Positions 1-8,079 are shown, counted from the stretch's first letter. The stretch is DNA of 64,000 nucleotides from Acidobacteriota bacterium (GCA_002747255.1 PDUC01000027.1:97839-161838), one strand, 5' to 3'. The notes: generated by a model not told the origin, from the sequence alone. Translations and numbers: made by a program.

Positions 1-128
1 AGTGATGGGTTCCCTTCGTGAAGGCTCCAGGTTAGGACTTTCACCTCCAAATCTATAATAAGCATTTCGAACACACCTCTCGCCGGTGAACTCTGTGCGA
101 TGTCTTAAATGCGAATAGCTGCAGAGAA
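1..128. other. Structured non-coding segment at window edge
   Basis: No reading frame is supported here. The segment is rich in inverted repeats. CCTTCGTGAAGG (around 13-26) forms a tight hairpin. Bases 62-112 can fold into a long imperfect stem: GCATTT at 62-67 pairs with AAATGC at 107-112, and CACC at 74-77 pairs with GGTG at 85-88 inside it. It lies just past the stop codon of the AT-rich minus-strand gene that follows, so it could act as its terminator. An imperfect fold of this kind also resembles a recombination site, but I see no matching integron core boxes. Identity unknown. Confidence 0.3.
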
Positions 129-686
129 TTAAAACCACTTTGGAAATAAAAAAGGCGTCTTTTTTTTGTAATCAACATAATCTTGCCCAAACCTAATTTC
201 CAATTCTTTTTCTTCAATGACTTTAATATACGTCAACAAGATCATCGCAAATATGATAGACATTACAATCGCTGAGACCGAACCGATGAGAATGCCAATA
301 CAAACATAAAAAATAATTGTCCCTAACGCCATAGGGTTTCGGCAAATAGAAAAAGGCTTTTTTACGACCATTTTTTGTGTTGCCATTACAGGTATAGGCG
401 TCCCATTACCAAATTTATATTGAACAACAATAGACCAAACAGCAAAGGCCCAACCCGTTAAAGCTAGAACAGAAATTAAAAAATAAATTCCCGAGTGTAA
501 ATGTATCTTATCAAGTTCAAACCACTTGTCAAAAAGAAAATAAGGTATCACGAAAAGGATGATTGGAATAAAAATGATAAAAAATGCAAATTGGGGAATA
601 AAAGAAATCAACCTTTTCTTTCTGCTTTGTTCAATTTTAGAAACTTCAACTATTCGTTTAACGATTTTATCTCTCATTTTCATCAT
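129..686 (-). CDS. Isoprenylcysteine carboxyl methyltransferase-like membrane protein
   Basis: This is a small multi-pass membrane protein of about 185 residues from the phospholipid/isoprenylcysteine methyltransferase group (PEMT/ICMT fold). The C-terminal half shows the family hallmarks: an RNPMALG-type motif after a hydrophilic turn, a hydrophobic hairpin, and the terminal EEKELEIRFGQDYVDYKKKT block that forms the S-adenosylmethionine site in relatives. Bacterial members are usually of unknown substrate. A GTG at 707 gives a slightly longer frame. I prefer the cluster of ATG codons at 677-686, which follows AAGGG. The gene is visibly richer in A and T than its neighbours and stands alone, which suggests recent transfer. 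The family call is firm; the substrate is not known. Confidence 0.72.
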   Translation of the reverse strand: MMKMRDKIVKRIVEVSKIEQSRKKRLISFIPQFAFFIIFIPIILFVIPYFLFDKWFELDKIHLHSGIYFLISVLALTGWAFAVWSIVVQYKFGNGTPIPVMATQKMVVKKPFSICRNPMALGTIIFYVCIGILIGSVSAIVMSIIFAMILLTYIKVIEEKELEIRFGQDYVDYKKKTPFLFPKWF

Positions 687-1008
687 GCCCTTATTGTAAC
701 AAAACACAATAATCAGGCTTATACAATTCTATGAGTAAAGTAATCTGCGTCAACTTGAGTAACAATTGATTGTCCTGCTGTACTGACCGTGGTGGGAACC
801 GGACTTTCTGAGTTATGAGTCAAAAAAAAGAATTGCCGGGTTTATAAGGAACAGGCTCAAGCCAGGCATTGTTTCGAGTTCTGTTTTTCGATACAATCGC
901 CTGTGATTGGTTTTGTGCGGGCATTGGCAAAAAATGCGGTCTTTGCCAGCCGAAACCGCTTATTTCGCCCTTTAGTTTCAAGAACGCCGCCATAAAGAGA
1001 ACACCACC
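687..1008. other. Intergenic region between divergent genes
   Basis: This is 322 bases between the divergent methyltransferase and NosL genes. It probably holds both promoters, but no convincing -35/-10 pair is visible. A short frame beginning with ATG at about 813 stops after ten codons. A later stretch in the same frame runs to a TGA that overlaps the NosL start codon. It encodes a cysteine-containing 40-50 residue peptide with no recognisable family and no good start, so I do not call it. Confidence 0.4.
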
Positions 1009-1557
1009 ATGAAAATCGCGAGCCGCTTGCTCCTCATCTACTCCTGTTTTTTTGCACTCCAGTTTTGTTCCAGCGGGAATCAGACCGGACCAGCCAAGGT
1101 TCACTGGGATCGGGAGGTATGTCCCCGCTGCCGCATGGCCGTCAGCGACAAGACCTTCTCCACCCAAATAAGAGCCAATTTGCCCGGGAAACGCAGTAAA
1201 GTGTATTATTTCGATGATTTTGGCTGTGCCATTTTGTGGTTGGAAGAGCAGGCGTGGAAAAACGAACCAAACATAGAAATCTGGATCAATCACTATCAAA
1301 CCGGAGAATGGCTGGCAGCTAAAACCGCCCTGTTTGTCAAAGACCAAATTACGCCCATGGATTACCGTCTGGGTGCCATTAAAAAAGAAGAGGCCTCGGA
1401 GCACGCTGCAGAGGAAATCATCGATTTTGAAGCTGCGGTTCAATACGTATTCGAGCTGGAAAGGGAAAGAACGGACCCAAGTAACACGCCCGGGAATGGC
1501 GATCCCGAGCTTCAACGCAAGCTGGAGACCTGGAATTCCAACCATGACGGTGAATAA
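1009..1557 (+). CDS. NosL-family metal-binding lipoprotein
   Basis: A protein of 182 residues with an N-terminal signal sequence ending in a cysteine at residue 20 (context ALQFC, an imperfect lipobox), so it is probably a periplasmic lipoprotein. The NosL signature follows as CPRCRM (Cys38, Cys41, Met43), then the conserved YYFDDFGCAILW block. In NosL these residues bind Cu(I), and the protein supplies copper to nitrous-oxide reductase. Many NosL-like proteins occur without that enzyme, and no nosZ is seen here. The C-terminal 40 residues are polar and variable. It faces a second NosL gene that converges on it (stop codons 115 bases apart), so the two were probably acquired or duplicated together. 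The family is clear; the metal and client are inferred. Confidence 0.82.
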   Translation: MKIASRLLLIYSCFFALQFCSSGNQTGPAKVHWDREVCPRCRMAVSDKTFSTQIRANLPGKRSKVYYFDDFGCAILWLEEQAWKNEPNIEIWINHYQTGEWLAAKTALFVKDQITPMDYRLGAIKKEEASEHAAEEIIDFEAAVQYVFELERERTDPSNTPGNGDPELQRKLETWNSNHDGE

Positions 1558-1672
1558 AAACCAGCATGGGCATCAACCCGGATTTTCATGTTCCCAGGCA
1601 CAGGTAAAAAACGCCATCAAAAACCTCTGGTATTTTCCGGAACACAAGCACCCTTTTCGCCCTTCACACGTT

Positions 1673-2161
1673 CTATTTACCCAGCAGGTTTTTGCGAATT
1701 TTGGGGTCTTTCAGGGTTAAGCCCCTCAGCATTCTGAGACGCATCTCCTGGAAAGGGACGAAGTTTTCGCGGTTGTGTTCGTAACCTGCAAAGCCGTATC
1801 TCATGGGCGTGTTGTCTATTAACGAGTAGCGAGCTTTTTTAGCGTCAATCCATCGCTTGGTATCCTGGGCGTAAATCCAGATAACCGCCTTTTCCAAATC
1901 CAGCTTTTGTTCGTCAATCCACAGGATTGTGCAGCCGACGTCGTCAAAAAGATAGGTTTCACCCTGTTCGTTAATCAATTCAACGGCGTGTTTTAAAGTA
2001 AACACATTCATATTGCAAACAGGACAAATGGGCACGCCCAATTCAAAGTCAACGGGCTTCTTTTCCCTGTTGCCCGTTGAAAGGGCTTTGCCCTTGTCGC
2101 ACGAGAGGGATAAAAGCAAAACCGCACACAGAATCAGTGTGTTGATGTAACGCGTAATCAT
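1673..2161 (-). CDS. NosL-family metal-binding lipoprotein
   Basis: A second NosL-type lipoprotein of 162 residues. The signal peptide ends LLSLSC, giving a lipidated Cys21. The metal motif is CPVCNM (Cys46, Cys49, Met51), followed by the YLFDDVGCTILWIDE block shared with the neighbouring plus-strand copy. It is the last gene of a six-gene minus-strand operon: it starts two bases after the stop codon of the eight-helix membrane protein. I chose the ATG at 2161 over a TTG at 2173, because the TTG sits almost on the GGAG ribosome-binding site. The likely role is to bind copper or another soft metal outside the inner membrane and hand it on, working with the ABC exporter upstream. Confidence 0.82.
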   Translation of the reverse strand: MITRYINTLILCAVLLLSLSCDKGKALSTGNREKKPVDFELGVPICPVCNMNVFTLKHAVELINEQGETYLFDDVGCTILWIDEQKLDLEKAVIWIYAQDTKRWIDAKKARYSLIDNTPMRYGFAGYEHNRENFVPFQEMRLRMLRGLTLKDPKIRKNLLGK

Positions 2162-2163
2162 TG

Positions 2164-3129
2164 TCAAAGCCAAACTCCATTTCTAAGGTAAAAGACGGTT
2201 GGGTAAAGTGTGATGGCAATCAGGTAAATTGTATTGAACAGAACGGAAGTCACGAACCACTTTGCGGGTGATTCTTTGGTGGCGTATTGTATAACAAAGG
2301 AACCGATTCCGAAAAAGGTGCCCGCGAACAGGGTCAAATAGAGAAAATAGCCTACGTAGCAGTAATCGGACTGAAAGAAGCAAAAAGGACAGTTGTGCGT
2401 GGGCAATTCGTAGATGTAACTGGAAAAAAAGCCGATAATCGACAAAATGGCAATAAGCAGAAACCCCAAATTGGAAAGCGCAAAGAGTGCGGCCCGTCTC
2501 AAGAAGAAACAAACCATCAACACCGCGAAAGAACCGTAGAACAAGCCCAGAATAACAGCATCGGGTAAGGCCGTAAATGAAGCGATTGGCGATTGACTGA
2601 CCGCATTGAAAAGCGTTCCGCAACAACTGACAATAACGTGCGGATCGATGGCTGAAAACATCAGAAATTCCAGTGCAATCTCCGTTTGAAACAGAACAAA
2701 AACCAGAAAAAAGAGGGCAAACTTCCGTCGGGTATAGGGATAGTCGGGGTGTTTCATATCGTAAACGTGAATGGCCAACCAGAATCCGAAGAGATAGAGG
2801 TTGACTATTTTTAACACGAGCAGATAAACCCCGTAGGGCGTCGCATTGACGACACCCGCGGCACACATGGCACCGGGAATGACATTGGCAACGAGATCCA
2901 GAGTGAAAATAAAATAAATAATGAGTGGGAGTTTCAGAGCGAAAAGGAATTTAATCATGGTTGCCACCAGGTAACTCTGTTTCTCCAGACGATATTGCCC
3001 GGTGGATGTGGATTCGAGGTTCCAGTTCTTGACAATCCCGACAGACAGAAAGAAACACAGAAACCCGAAAAACACAAACAGAACATCCAGCAGCAGGATG
3101 GCAATGACATCGGGTGTGGTTAAACTCAT
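2164..3129 (-). CDS. Eight-helix cysteine-rich membrane protein of NosL/ABC module
   Basis: A protein of 321 residues with about eight transmembrane helices (near residues 8-32, 52-78, 98-123, 134-158, 190-210, 214-240, 258-282 and 290-315). Cysteines cluster in loops: PGAMCA (Cys89), SCCG (Cys169-170), and HNCPFC (Cys247, Cys250) followed by Cys257. Such pairs suggest thiol chemistry or soft-metal binding at the membrane face. I do not recognise a named family. The gene overlaps the ABC ATPase gene by four bases (ATGA) and is followed by a NosL gene, so it is translationally coupled to both. It could be a metal or thiol carrier, or a membrane reductase for the module; that is inference from context. 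Confidence 0.7.
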   Translation of the reverse strand: MSLTTPDVIAILLLDVLFVFFGFLCFFLSVGIVKNWNLESTSTGQYRLEKQSYLVATMIKFLFALKLPLIIYFIFTLDLVANVIPGAMCAAGVVNATPYGVYLLVLKIVNLYLFGFWLAIHVYDMKHPDYPYTRRKFALFFLVFVLFQTEIALEFLMFSAIDPHVIVSCCGTLFNAVSQSPIASFTALPDAVILGLFYGSFAVLMVCFFLRRAALFALSNLGFLLIAILSIIGFFSSYIYELPTHNCPFCFFQSDYCYVGYFLYLTLFAGTFFGIGSFVIQYATKESPAKWFVTSVLFNTIYLIAITLYPTVFYLRNGVWL

Positions 3130-3794
3130 TGAATTCTTCCGTTTTTTATAGCTATTTCCCGATCGGAAAAATCCAGGTTATGGAAAACGGGGTCATGGGT
3201 AGCGATGATGAGGGTCTTGCCTTCTGCCTTGATTTGCTTCATAAAAGATAAAAAGTTCTGCGTCAGCTTGGCGTCGAGGTTGGCAGTGGGCTCATCGGCC
3301 AGGATGATTTTGGGAGCATTGACCAGGGCTCTGCAAATAGCCACCCGCTGTTGTTCCCCACCCGAGAGTTTACCGACTTTGGCTTCTTTCTTCTGAAGAA
3401 TGGAAAACCGCTCCATAACGGCCTCTGCTTTTTCATCAATTTCCGCCAGGCTCAGGTTGGATGGCAGCAGAGGCGCCGCGATATTGTCAAACACATTCAG
3501 GGTGGGAATAAGATTGAATTTTTGAAAAATAAAACCAATGTGGTTGCGCCGGTAGAGCGCGGCAAAGTTGTCGGGCAGTTTGGATATGCGCTGATTGTCC
3601 ACCACGACCTCGCCGCAGGTGGGTTTACTGAGTGCCGCGATCAGAGAGAGAAGTGTGCTTTTCCCGCTGCCGCTGGCTCCTTTCAAGATCAATAATTCGC
3701 CCTGTTCCACAGTCAGGTTAATATCCTCCAGGGCAACCAGCTCATTGGCTTGACGCGCGTGAAAGACTTTCTTGACATCCACAACTTGTATCAC
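3126..3794 (-). CDS. ABC transporter ATP-binding protein, LolD/MacB type
   Basis: A 222-residue ATPase of the lipoprotein-release/macrolide exporter type. It has Walker A GASGSGKST near residue 40, a Q-loop (FIFQKFNLIPTLNVFDN), the signature LSGGEQQRVAICRAL, Walker B IILADEPTANLD and the switch histidine in ATHDP. Length is normal for LolD-like proteins. It overlaps its permease gene by four bases on one side and the cysteine-rich membrane gene by four on the other, so all three form one translation unit. ABC systems of this type work on periplasmic substrates or drive conformational change rather than classical import. Here the client is probably a NosL-bound metal or the apoprotein that receives it. 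Confidence 0.9.
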   Translation of the reverse strand: MIQVVDVKKVFHARQANELVALEDINLTVEQGELLILKGASGSGKSTLLSLIAALSKPTCGEVVVDNQRISKLPDNFAALYRRNHIGFIFQKFNLIPTLNVFDNIAAPLLPSNLSLAEIDEKAEAVMERFSILQKKEAKVGKLSGGEQQRVAICRALVNAPKIILADEPTANLDAKLTQNFLSFMKQIKAEGKTLIIATHDPVFHNLDFSDREIAIKNGRIQ

Positions 3795-4969
3795 GATCGA
3801 ATCACCTCTTCAGCTTCCAGTGTGGCTGCCTTCCAGGAAGGAATAATGGTAGCGGCAATGAAAACGGGAATGGTTACAAAAAACAGAAGTGCCAAAACCT
3901 GACCATCCAGCGCGAATGGCAAGTTGAAATCCGGTTTAAGGGTGGAATAGCCTGTGAAAATATCCCTGAGCAAGGGCGCCTGCAGCAGGTAAACATAGGC
4001 CAGTGAAAGCACCACCGCCAATAAAAATGATGTCACTGAAATAATGAGTGCTTCGTAGAATTTCACGGCCAGAATATCCGCCATCCTCCACCCAATGGCT
4101 TTCAAGATGCCAATTTCCTTCTTCTCTTCGGAACTCAAGCCGCTGGCCTTGTCGTAAATAATGATGAAAAAGGTAAAAATGGCCAAAACAAAGAGTGCCA
4201 GAAAGAGTCCGCTCTTGTAGTCAAACAGATTTTGATAACTGACCTTGATATCTTTTTTGGTGATGATGCGTGTATCGGGATAGAGTTCACTGATCTTTAA
4301 AACGACGGTATCGATTTCCTCGGGATTGGGTATTTTCACCACCAAATCGGTGGCGAGCCGATCGTCCAGGCCGAAGATCTCCGCCACAAGATCTTGACTC
4401 ATGACAATCATGTCATTTGATTCCAAACTGGTTGCAGCCTTGAAAACACCTGCTATGGCAACTTTTTTGGTTTCACCATCGGGTTTGACGAAATAGAAGA
4501 AATCTTCGTAGTAGTTTTTTTTCAAGATGTCCTCGACACCGGCACCGACGATCATGGAGGGTTGATCGTCTTCGAGTTCGCCTGAAAACCGATCCGCGAT
4601 GGTGGCCAACGACTCTTTGTATTGGTTTTCATAGATGTCGATGCCCATAACACTGAAGTTCACGCCTTCAGGTTCAAAATAATAGTAGCCCCACAGTCTG
4701 GGAATCACATCATCAACCCCGTTGATCTCGAGAATGCGATCGACCCGCTCCATTTCAATATCTCGCTGTTTTCCTGCCACAATTTTCTGAACGATAACCT
4801 CCGGTAAGGCCTCCAGGGTGGAATAGAGCTCACTTTTAATGGAAGAGGTGATCAAGAAAACAGAAGAGAGAAGAAAGATCAGCAGCGTAAAAATAACACC
4901 TAGGAAGATGTTTTTTGAACCGCGTCTCATTAAGGAGCACATCGCAAATTCAAAGAGTTTACTGTTCAA
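3791..4969 (-). CDS. ABC transporter permease, MacB/FtsX type
   Basis: A 392-residue permease with the MacB/LolC architecture: one N-terminal helix (about residues 18-42), a large periplasmic MacB-PCD domain (about 45-245), then three C-terminal helices with the FtsX core, including the EEKKEIGILKAIGW coupling segment and a final LEAEEVIRS tail. It overlaps the ATPase gene by four bases and the upstream small-protein gene by eleven. Pairing with the ATPase makes a complete exporter of two subunits (each probably dimeric). Placement between NosL genes supports a role in metal-centre assembly rather than drug efflux or lipoprotein sorting, but the sequence alone does not separate these. Confidence 0.88.
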   Translation of the reverse strand: MNSKLFEFAMCSLMRRGSKNIFLGVIFTLLIFLLSSVFLITSSIKSELYSTLEALPEVIVQKIVAGKQRDIEMERVDRILEINGVDDVIPRLWGYYYFEPEGVNFSVMGIDIYENQYKESLATIADRFSGELEDDQPSMIVGAGVEDILKKNYYEDFFYFVKPDGETKKVAIAGVFKAATSLESNDMIVMSQDLVAEIFGLDDRLATDLVVKIPNPEEIDTVVLKISELYPDTRIITKKDIKVSYQNLFDYKSGLFLALFVLAIFTFFIIIYDKASGLSSEEKKEIGILKAIGWRMADILAVKFYEALIISVTSFLLAVVLSLAYVYLLQAPLLRDIFTGYSTLKPDFNLPFALDGQVLALLFFVTIPVFIAATIIPSWKAATLEAEEVIRS

Positions 4970-5279
4970 TTTTCATCCTCGATGGTTGTTTATTGACAAT
5001 GAAAGAAGGGCTGTAGACAAAGGAGGCCGTGAAGAAATCTCTAATTTCCGGGCCTTCGTTAAAGATGGAAAAAGAGTCGCTCAAACTTCTATGCCGAATG
5101 GAGCGCGTTTCCCCGGAAAAGGCCAGGTCGGGGAGCGAAACGATTTGGATGTAAGTGCTTTTTTGTGCGCGCTCTGCTTGATCATGCCCGCTGTTTTGAA
5201 GAAGCAGGACCTCAAAGATCAGTATAGTGATCAAGCTGAGTGAGATCGCAAAAAACCACCTTGTTTTTTTACCGGTCAA
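4959..5279 (-). CDS. Small single-helix membrane protein
   Basis: A 106-residue protein with one N-terminal transmembrane segment (about residues 9-27, after a positively charged MTGKKTR start) and a polar, probably periplasmic, C-terminal part. I recognise no family and see no cysteine motif. It overlaps the double-NosL gene by eleven bases upstream and the permease gene by eleven bases downstream, which strongly supports that it is a real gene of the operon. It may be an accessory subunit of the exporter. Confidence 0.6.
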   Translation of the reverse strand: MTGKKTRWFFAISLSLITILIFEVLLLQNSGHDQAERAQKSTYIQIVSLPDLAFSGETRSIRHRSLSDSFSIFNEGPEIRDFFTASFVYSPSFIVNKQPSRMKIEQ

Positions 5280-6408
5280 GCTTCACCACTTTTTCGAGCG
5301 TAATTTGGTTGAAGGTCAGTATGTCACGGCCTTTGTGATCGTTTAGGAACGTAGCCGCATCGTGTTTATTCAAAAACGGAATGAGTTCATGACCCATGGG
5401 GCCGAGAATATCGCTGCCAATCACGTAATAGGCCTGCTTGCCATCGATGGTCTTCTGAGAGTAGTAATCCGTCACCCAGACACAATCCGCTTGACCACTG
5501 ACGGCTGAAATGGAACTCCATTTCTCAGGCTCGAAATAGAATTTCAGCAGGTCTTTGACACCGTCGAAGGAAAAGTGACCCTGGTGGTCTTTGTACTGCA
5601 ATTGCGCGGCCCATCTTGGGTATTTGTAGACAAACATGCCGCAAACCGGACATTTTTCATCTTTGGTGATCTTCATACTTGCAATGGACGAAGGTGTATG
5701 GCCCATTCTTTTCACTTCCCACAAATAAAGACAAACAGCCTGCAGCTTTTTAGGGTTTAACTCGCCACAGAGTTTTTTGGAAGCAATGTCAGCTTTCAAC
5801 TCATTGATTTGACGGTACTTTTTGAGATCGATGGATGGATCACACAGACTTTCAAAAATCTTTTTTCCCATGGGATACATCTTCTTCTGCTTTTTTTTAT
5901 TGGTCATGGCAATGTCGGTTTCCAGCGACTGTTTCGCCGCATCCAATGCTGTTTTGAAATCGACAATCGTTCCACCCATACTCGCAGCAAAAGCCTCTGC
6001 ATTTGCCTTCTCTGCGAAAGCGATTTTACTTCTTTTCGCCATCGTTCCCGGCACGTTACTGCCCAGGACATAATAGGCGGCTGCGGCATCGACCAGTTTC
6101 TCACTGGCTGCATCCACAACCTGAATACCCTCCAGAAGGCCAGGCTGCTGATCCATATCTACCAATAGACATCTCATGGAGCAGTACTGTCGGTGTTCCC
6201 CGGTGGTCTTATTTTGAGCCACGTGCGATGTTTTGTAAAACATCTTCAGGTTCATACCGCATACGGGGCACCACATTCTGGCGGTTCCTGTCTGAACCAG
6301 TTCAGGCTGGGCACTGGCCTTTTTGTGAAATTCACCGCTGCCGGCCATCACTGCGGGCAGGCCCGTGAAACTAAGCAACAGAATAAGAGAAAAATAGCTT
6401 TTAATCAT
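5269..6408 (-). CDS. Exported protein with two NosL domains
   Basis: First gene of the metal module, 379 residues, with a signal peptide (about residues 1-22). Two NosL-like halves are visible: CPVCGM at Cys47/Cys50/Met52 with a CSMRC pair at 76-80, and CPVCGM at Cys253/Cys256/Met258. Both halves carry the AYYV(L/I)GS segment typical of NosL (TIDGKQAYYVIGSDILGPM in the second). The linker (about 175-235) resembles a small cytochrome c fold (GKKIFESLCD) but has no CxxCH haem site. The start codon follows AAGGAGAG. Fused NosL domains suggest several metal ions handled at once, or transfer between halves. The operon order suggests it acts with the exporter and the cysteine-rich membrane protein. 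Confidence 0.82.
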   Translation of the reverse strand: MIKSYFSLILLLSFTGLPAVMAGSGEFHKKASAQPELVQTGTARMWCPVCGMNLKMFYKTSHVAQNKTTGEHRQYCSMRCLLVDMDQQPGLLEGIQVVDAASEKLVDAAAAYYVLGSNVPGTMAKRSKIAFAEKANAEAFAASMGGTIVDFKTALDAAKQSLETDIAMTNKKKQKKMYPMGKKIFESLCDPSIDLKKYRQINELKADIASKKLCGELNPKKLQAVCLYLWEVKRMGHTPSSIASMKITKDEKCPVCGMFVYKYPRWAAQLQYKDHQGHFSFDGVKDLLKFYFEPEKWSSISAVSGQADCVWVTDYYSQKTIDGKQAYYVIGSDILGPMGHELIPFLNKHDAATFLNDHKGRDILTFNQITLEKVVKLDR

Positions 6409-6579
6409 GCATCTCTCCTTACAGTGATCAATGGTATTCTACAACATTTTGGAGTTATGAGCTAGATTGCTGAAACTATAATCAGGGCCACCCAAGGATA
6501 AGAATAAATAGACTTTAAGATAGTTGAGAAAGAACCGTTTCGCAAAGAACACCAGATGTTTGTAGCGCATCACAACATC

Positions 6580-7647
6580 TCAGCTGTTGGCCTGCAGGTA
6601 ATCGGCAATCCGGCTGGAGGCCTTTCCGTCCACACGTCCTACCAGCTGTGCTGTAATCTCGCGGCGCTGCTTGTGGAACATGGCAGGCGTGGACAGCTGT
6701 TCCCGAACGGTCTTTTTTAACTCTCTGTAGTGCCCGACATGAGCTCCAAGGTGCCGATAATTTTTGATATCCTGGTCCATTCGTCGCTCGAAACGGTAGC
6801 GAAGCGGACCTCGATAAGTCCAGCGCAGTTTGAGGAAATCACACCAGATGATCGGCTTATCTAACGCGGCAAACTCAAAGAGCGATGAAGAGGCTTCGCT
6901 AATGAGCAAATCCGCCGTTGCCATGAAAGGCAGCAGAGAGTGTTCGTCTTTACGCGCTATATAAACATTCGATGCCTTTCGCCATTCATCGATACGTTCC
7001 CGTTGAGCCGCATACCTGGCCTTGGCAATGGAAAAGAAATGGGGTTTCACAATGAGGTTGTATTCAGCAAACTCATCAGGCCAGCTCCTGGGAACCAATT
7101 CAAGCGAGCTGGGGTAAAAAGTCGGCGCGTAGAGCAGTGTTTTTTTAGATGGATCCAGACCGTTGGCTTGCAGATCAAAGGGCGTGAAGTCGCCATTGAT
7201 CAAGGGATCGAGTTTGGCGAACCCAACCTGGACAAACGTATCTTTGGGATACATTTCCTGCAATTTTTGATATCGGCGATCCCCTTCCACAAACCGAACG
7301 TCCATGGGCGTATCGGATTTGGTGTAGTAACTCATTTTCGGCCCCACACCGTGACCCAGTTGAATACTGCGCGTCTTGCCCGGCAACTGATTCAGCCAGG
7401 GATAACTGTTACCAAAGAAAATCCAGTCCGGCGCGTTGTCAACGTAAATGGCCAGAGAGTCTTTTTCACTCTCAATCCATACGGCATCGATGCCTTCTGC
7501 TTCTACGACTTGTTGTAGAACATCATTGAAATCTGGATTTCGATACACGCCGAACTTGCATTCAACACCGCGTTTCTTGAGTTCCTTAAAAACCGGCAGG
7601 TACTGGGTTGTGTAGTAGAGTTCCTTGACATCAAAAAAAACTTTCAT
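6580..7647 (-). CDS. CDP-glycerol glycerophosphotransferase-like protein
   Basis: A 355-residue protein resembling the TagF/TagB C-terminal domain that transfers glycerol phosphate or a related polyol phosphate from a CDP-activated donor. Supporting features are the IQLGHGVGPKMSYY segment, LLYAPTFYP, the LIVKPHF motif and the SEASSSLFEFAALDKPII block, whose equivalents form the donor site in TagF. No transmembrane segment is seen. It lies 15 bases downstream of a TagD-like nucleotidyltransferase gene that would make the donor. In a Gram-negative cell the product may be a polyol-phosphate modification of capsule or lipopolysaccharide rather than wall teichoic acid. Confidence 0.78.
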   Translation of the reverse strand: MKVFFDVKELYYTTQYLPVFKELKKRGVECKFGVYRNPDFNDVLQQVVEAEGIDAVWIESEKDSLAIYVDNAPDWIFFGNSYPWLNQLPGKTRSIQLGHGVGPKMSYYTKSDTPMDVRFVEGDRRYQKLQEMYPKDTFVQVGFAKLDPLINGDFTPFDLQANGLDPSKKTLLYAPTFYPSSLELVPRSWPDEFAEYNLIVKPHFFSIAKARYAAQRERIDEWRKASNVYIARKDEHSLLPFMATADLLISEASSSLFEFAALDKPIIWCDFLKLRWTYRGPLRYRFERRMDQDIKNYRHLGAHVGHYRELKKTVREQLSTPAMFHKQRREITAQLVGRVDGKASSRIADYLQANS

Positions 7648-7662
7648 GGTTGGAAAATCTCT

Positions 7663-8079
7663 TTAAAGTTTTTCAAGCACTTTACGTAAAAGCGTGCTGG
7701 AAGTGTGTTCGGTGTAAGGGAGGTAGACAATTTCCACATTGACGGGCTTAAACTGCTCCTCCAGTCGATTCCAGGAATCGGTGCCTTTCCAATCACTGCC
7801 TACAAACATGCGATCGAACTTGATATTCTTCCAGGCTTCGAATTTATCCATATTGGTTTGGGGTACCACTTCATCGACGAACTTAATCGCCTCGACGATG
7901 GACATGCGTTCGACAAATGGAATAGCTGGCTTCTTTTTCTTTCTTTTGAGGCAGAGCTGATCGGTCGTAACACCGACAATCAGATAGTCACAGCCCATTT
8001 TGGCACGCCGAAGAATATTCAGATGGCCTATGTGAAAAAGATCGTAAACGCCCGTTGTGTAACCGATAATTTTATTCAT
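7663..8079 (-). CDS. Glycerol-3-phosphate cytidylyltransferase-like (TagD family)
   Basis: A 138-residue member of the cytidylyltransferase family. It starts with GYTTGVYDLFHIGHLNILRR, which contains the HxGH nucleotide-binding motif, and has the second family motif near ERMSIVEAIKFVDEVVP. Relatives of this length (TagD) join CTP and glycerol 3-phosphate to CDP-glycerol. Other members use other polyol phosphates, so the substrate is open. It is the first gene of a two-gene unit with the TagF-like transferase. A perfect 16-base palindrome lies 66-81 bases upstream of its start codon and may be an operator. Confidence 0.83.
   Translation of the reverse strand: MNKIIGYTTGVYDLFHIGHLNILRRAKMGCDYLIVGVTTDQLCLKRKKKKPAIPFVERMSIVEAIKFVDEVVPQTNMDKFEAWKNIKFDRMFVGSDWKGTDSWNRLEEQFKPVNVEIVYLPYTEHTSSTLLRKVLEKL

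Noticed and set aside
62-112. Possible integron attC site or other recombination site
   Set aside because: The imperfect stem is suggestive, but I find no matching core boxes and no integrase in the window.
820-1545. A 241-codon minus-strand open frame
   Set aside because: It is antisense to the NosL gene at 1009-1557, which has a signal peptide and the CPRCRM motif. The minus-strand translation shows no family and has low-complexity Pro/Gly-rich character.
2183-2866. A 227-codon minus-strand open frame in another phase
   Set aside because: It lies wholly inside the eight-helix membrane protein gene on the same strand. The membrane protein has operon overlaps and a consistent helix pattern.
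6300-6345. A Rex-like TTGTGAA...TTCAC string
   Set aside because: It lies inside the coding sequence of the double-NosL gene with a wrong spacer, and chance occurrence is likely.
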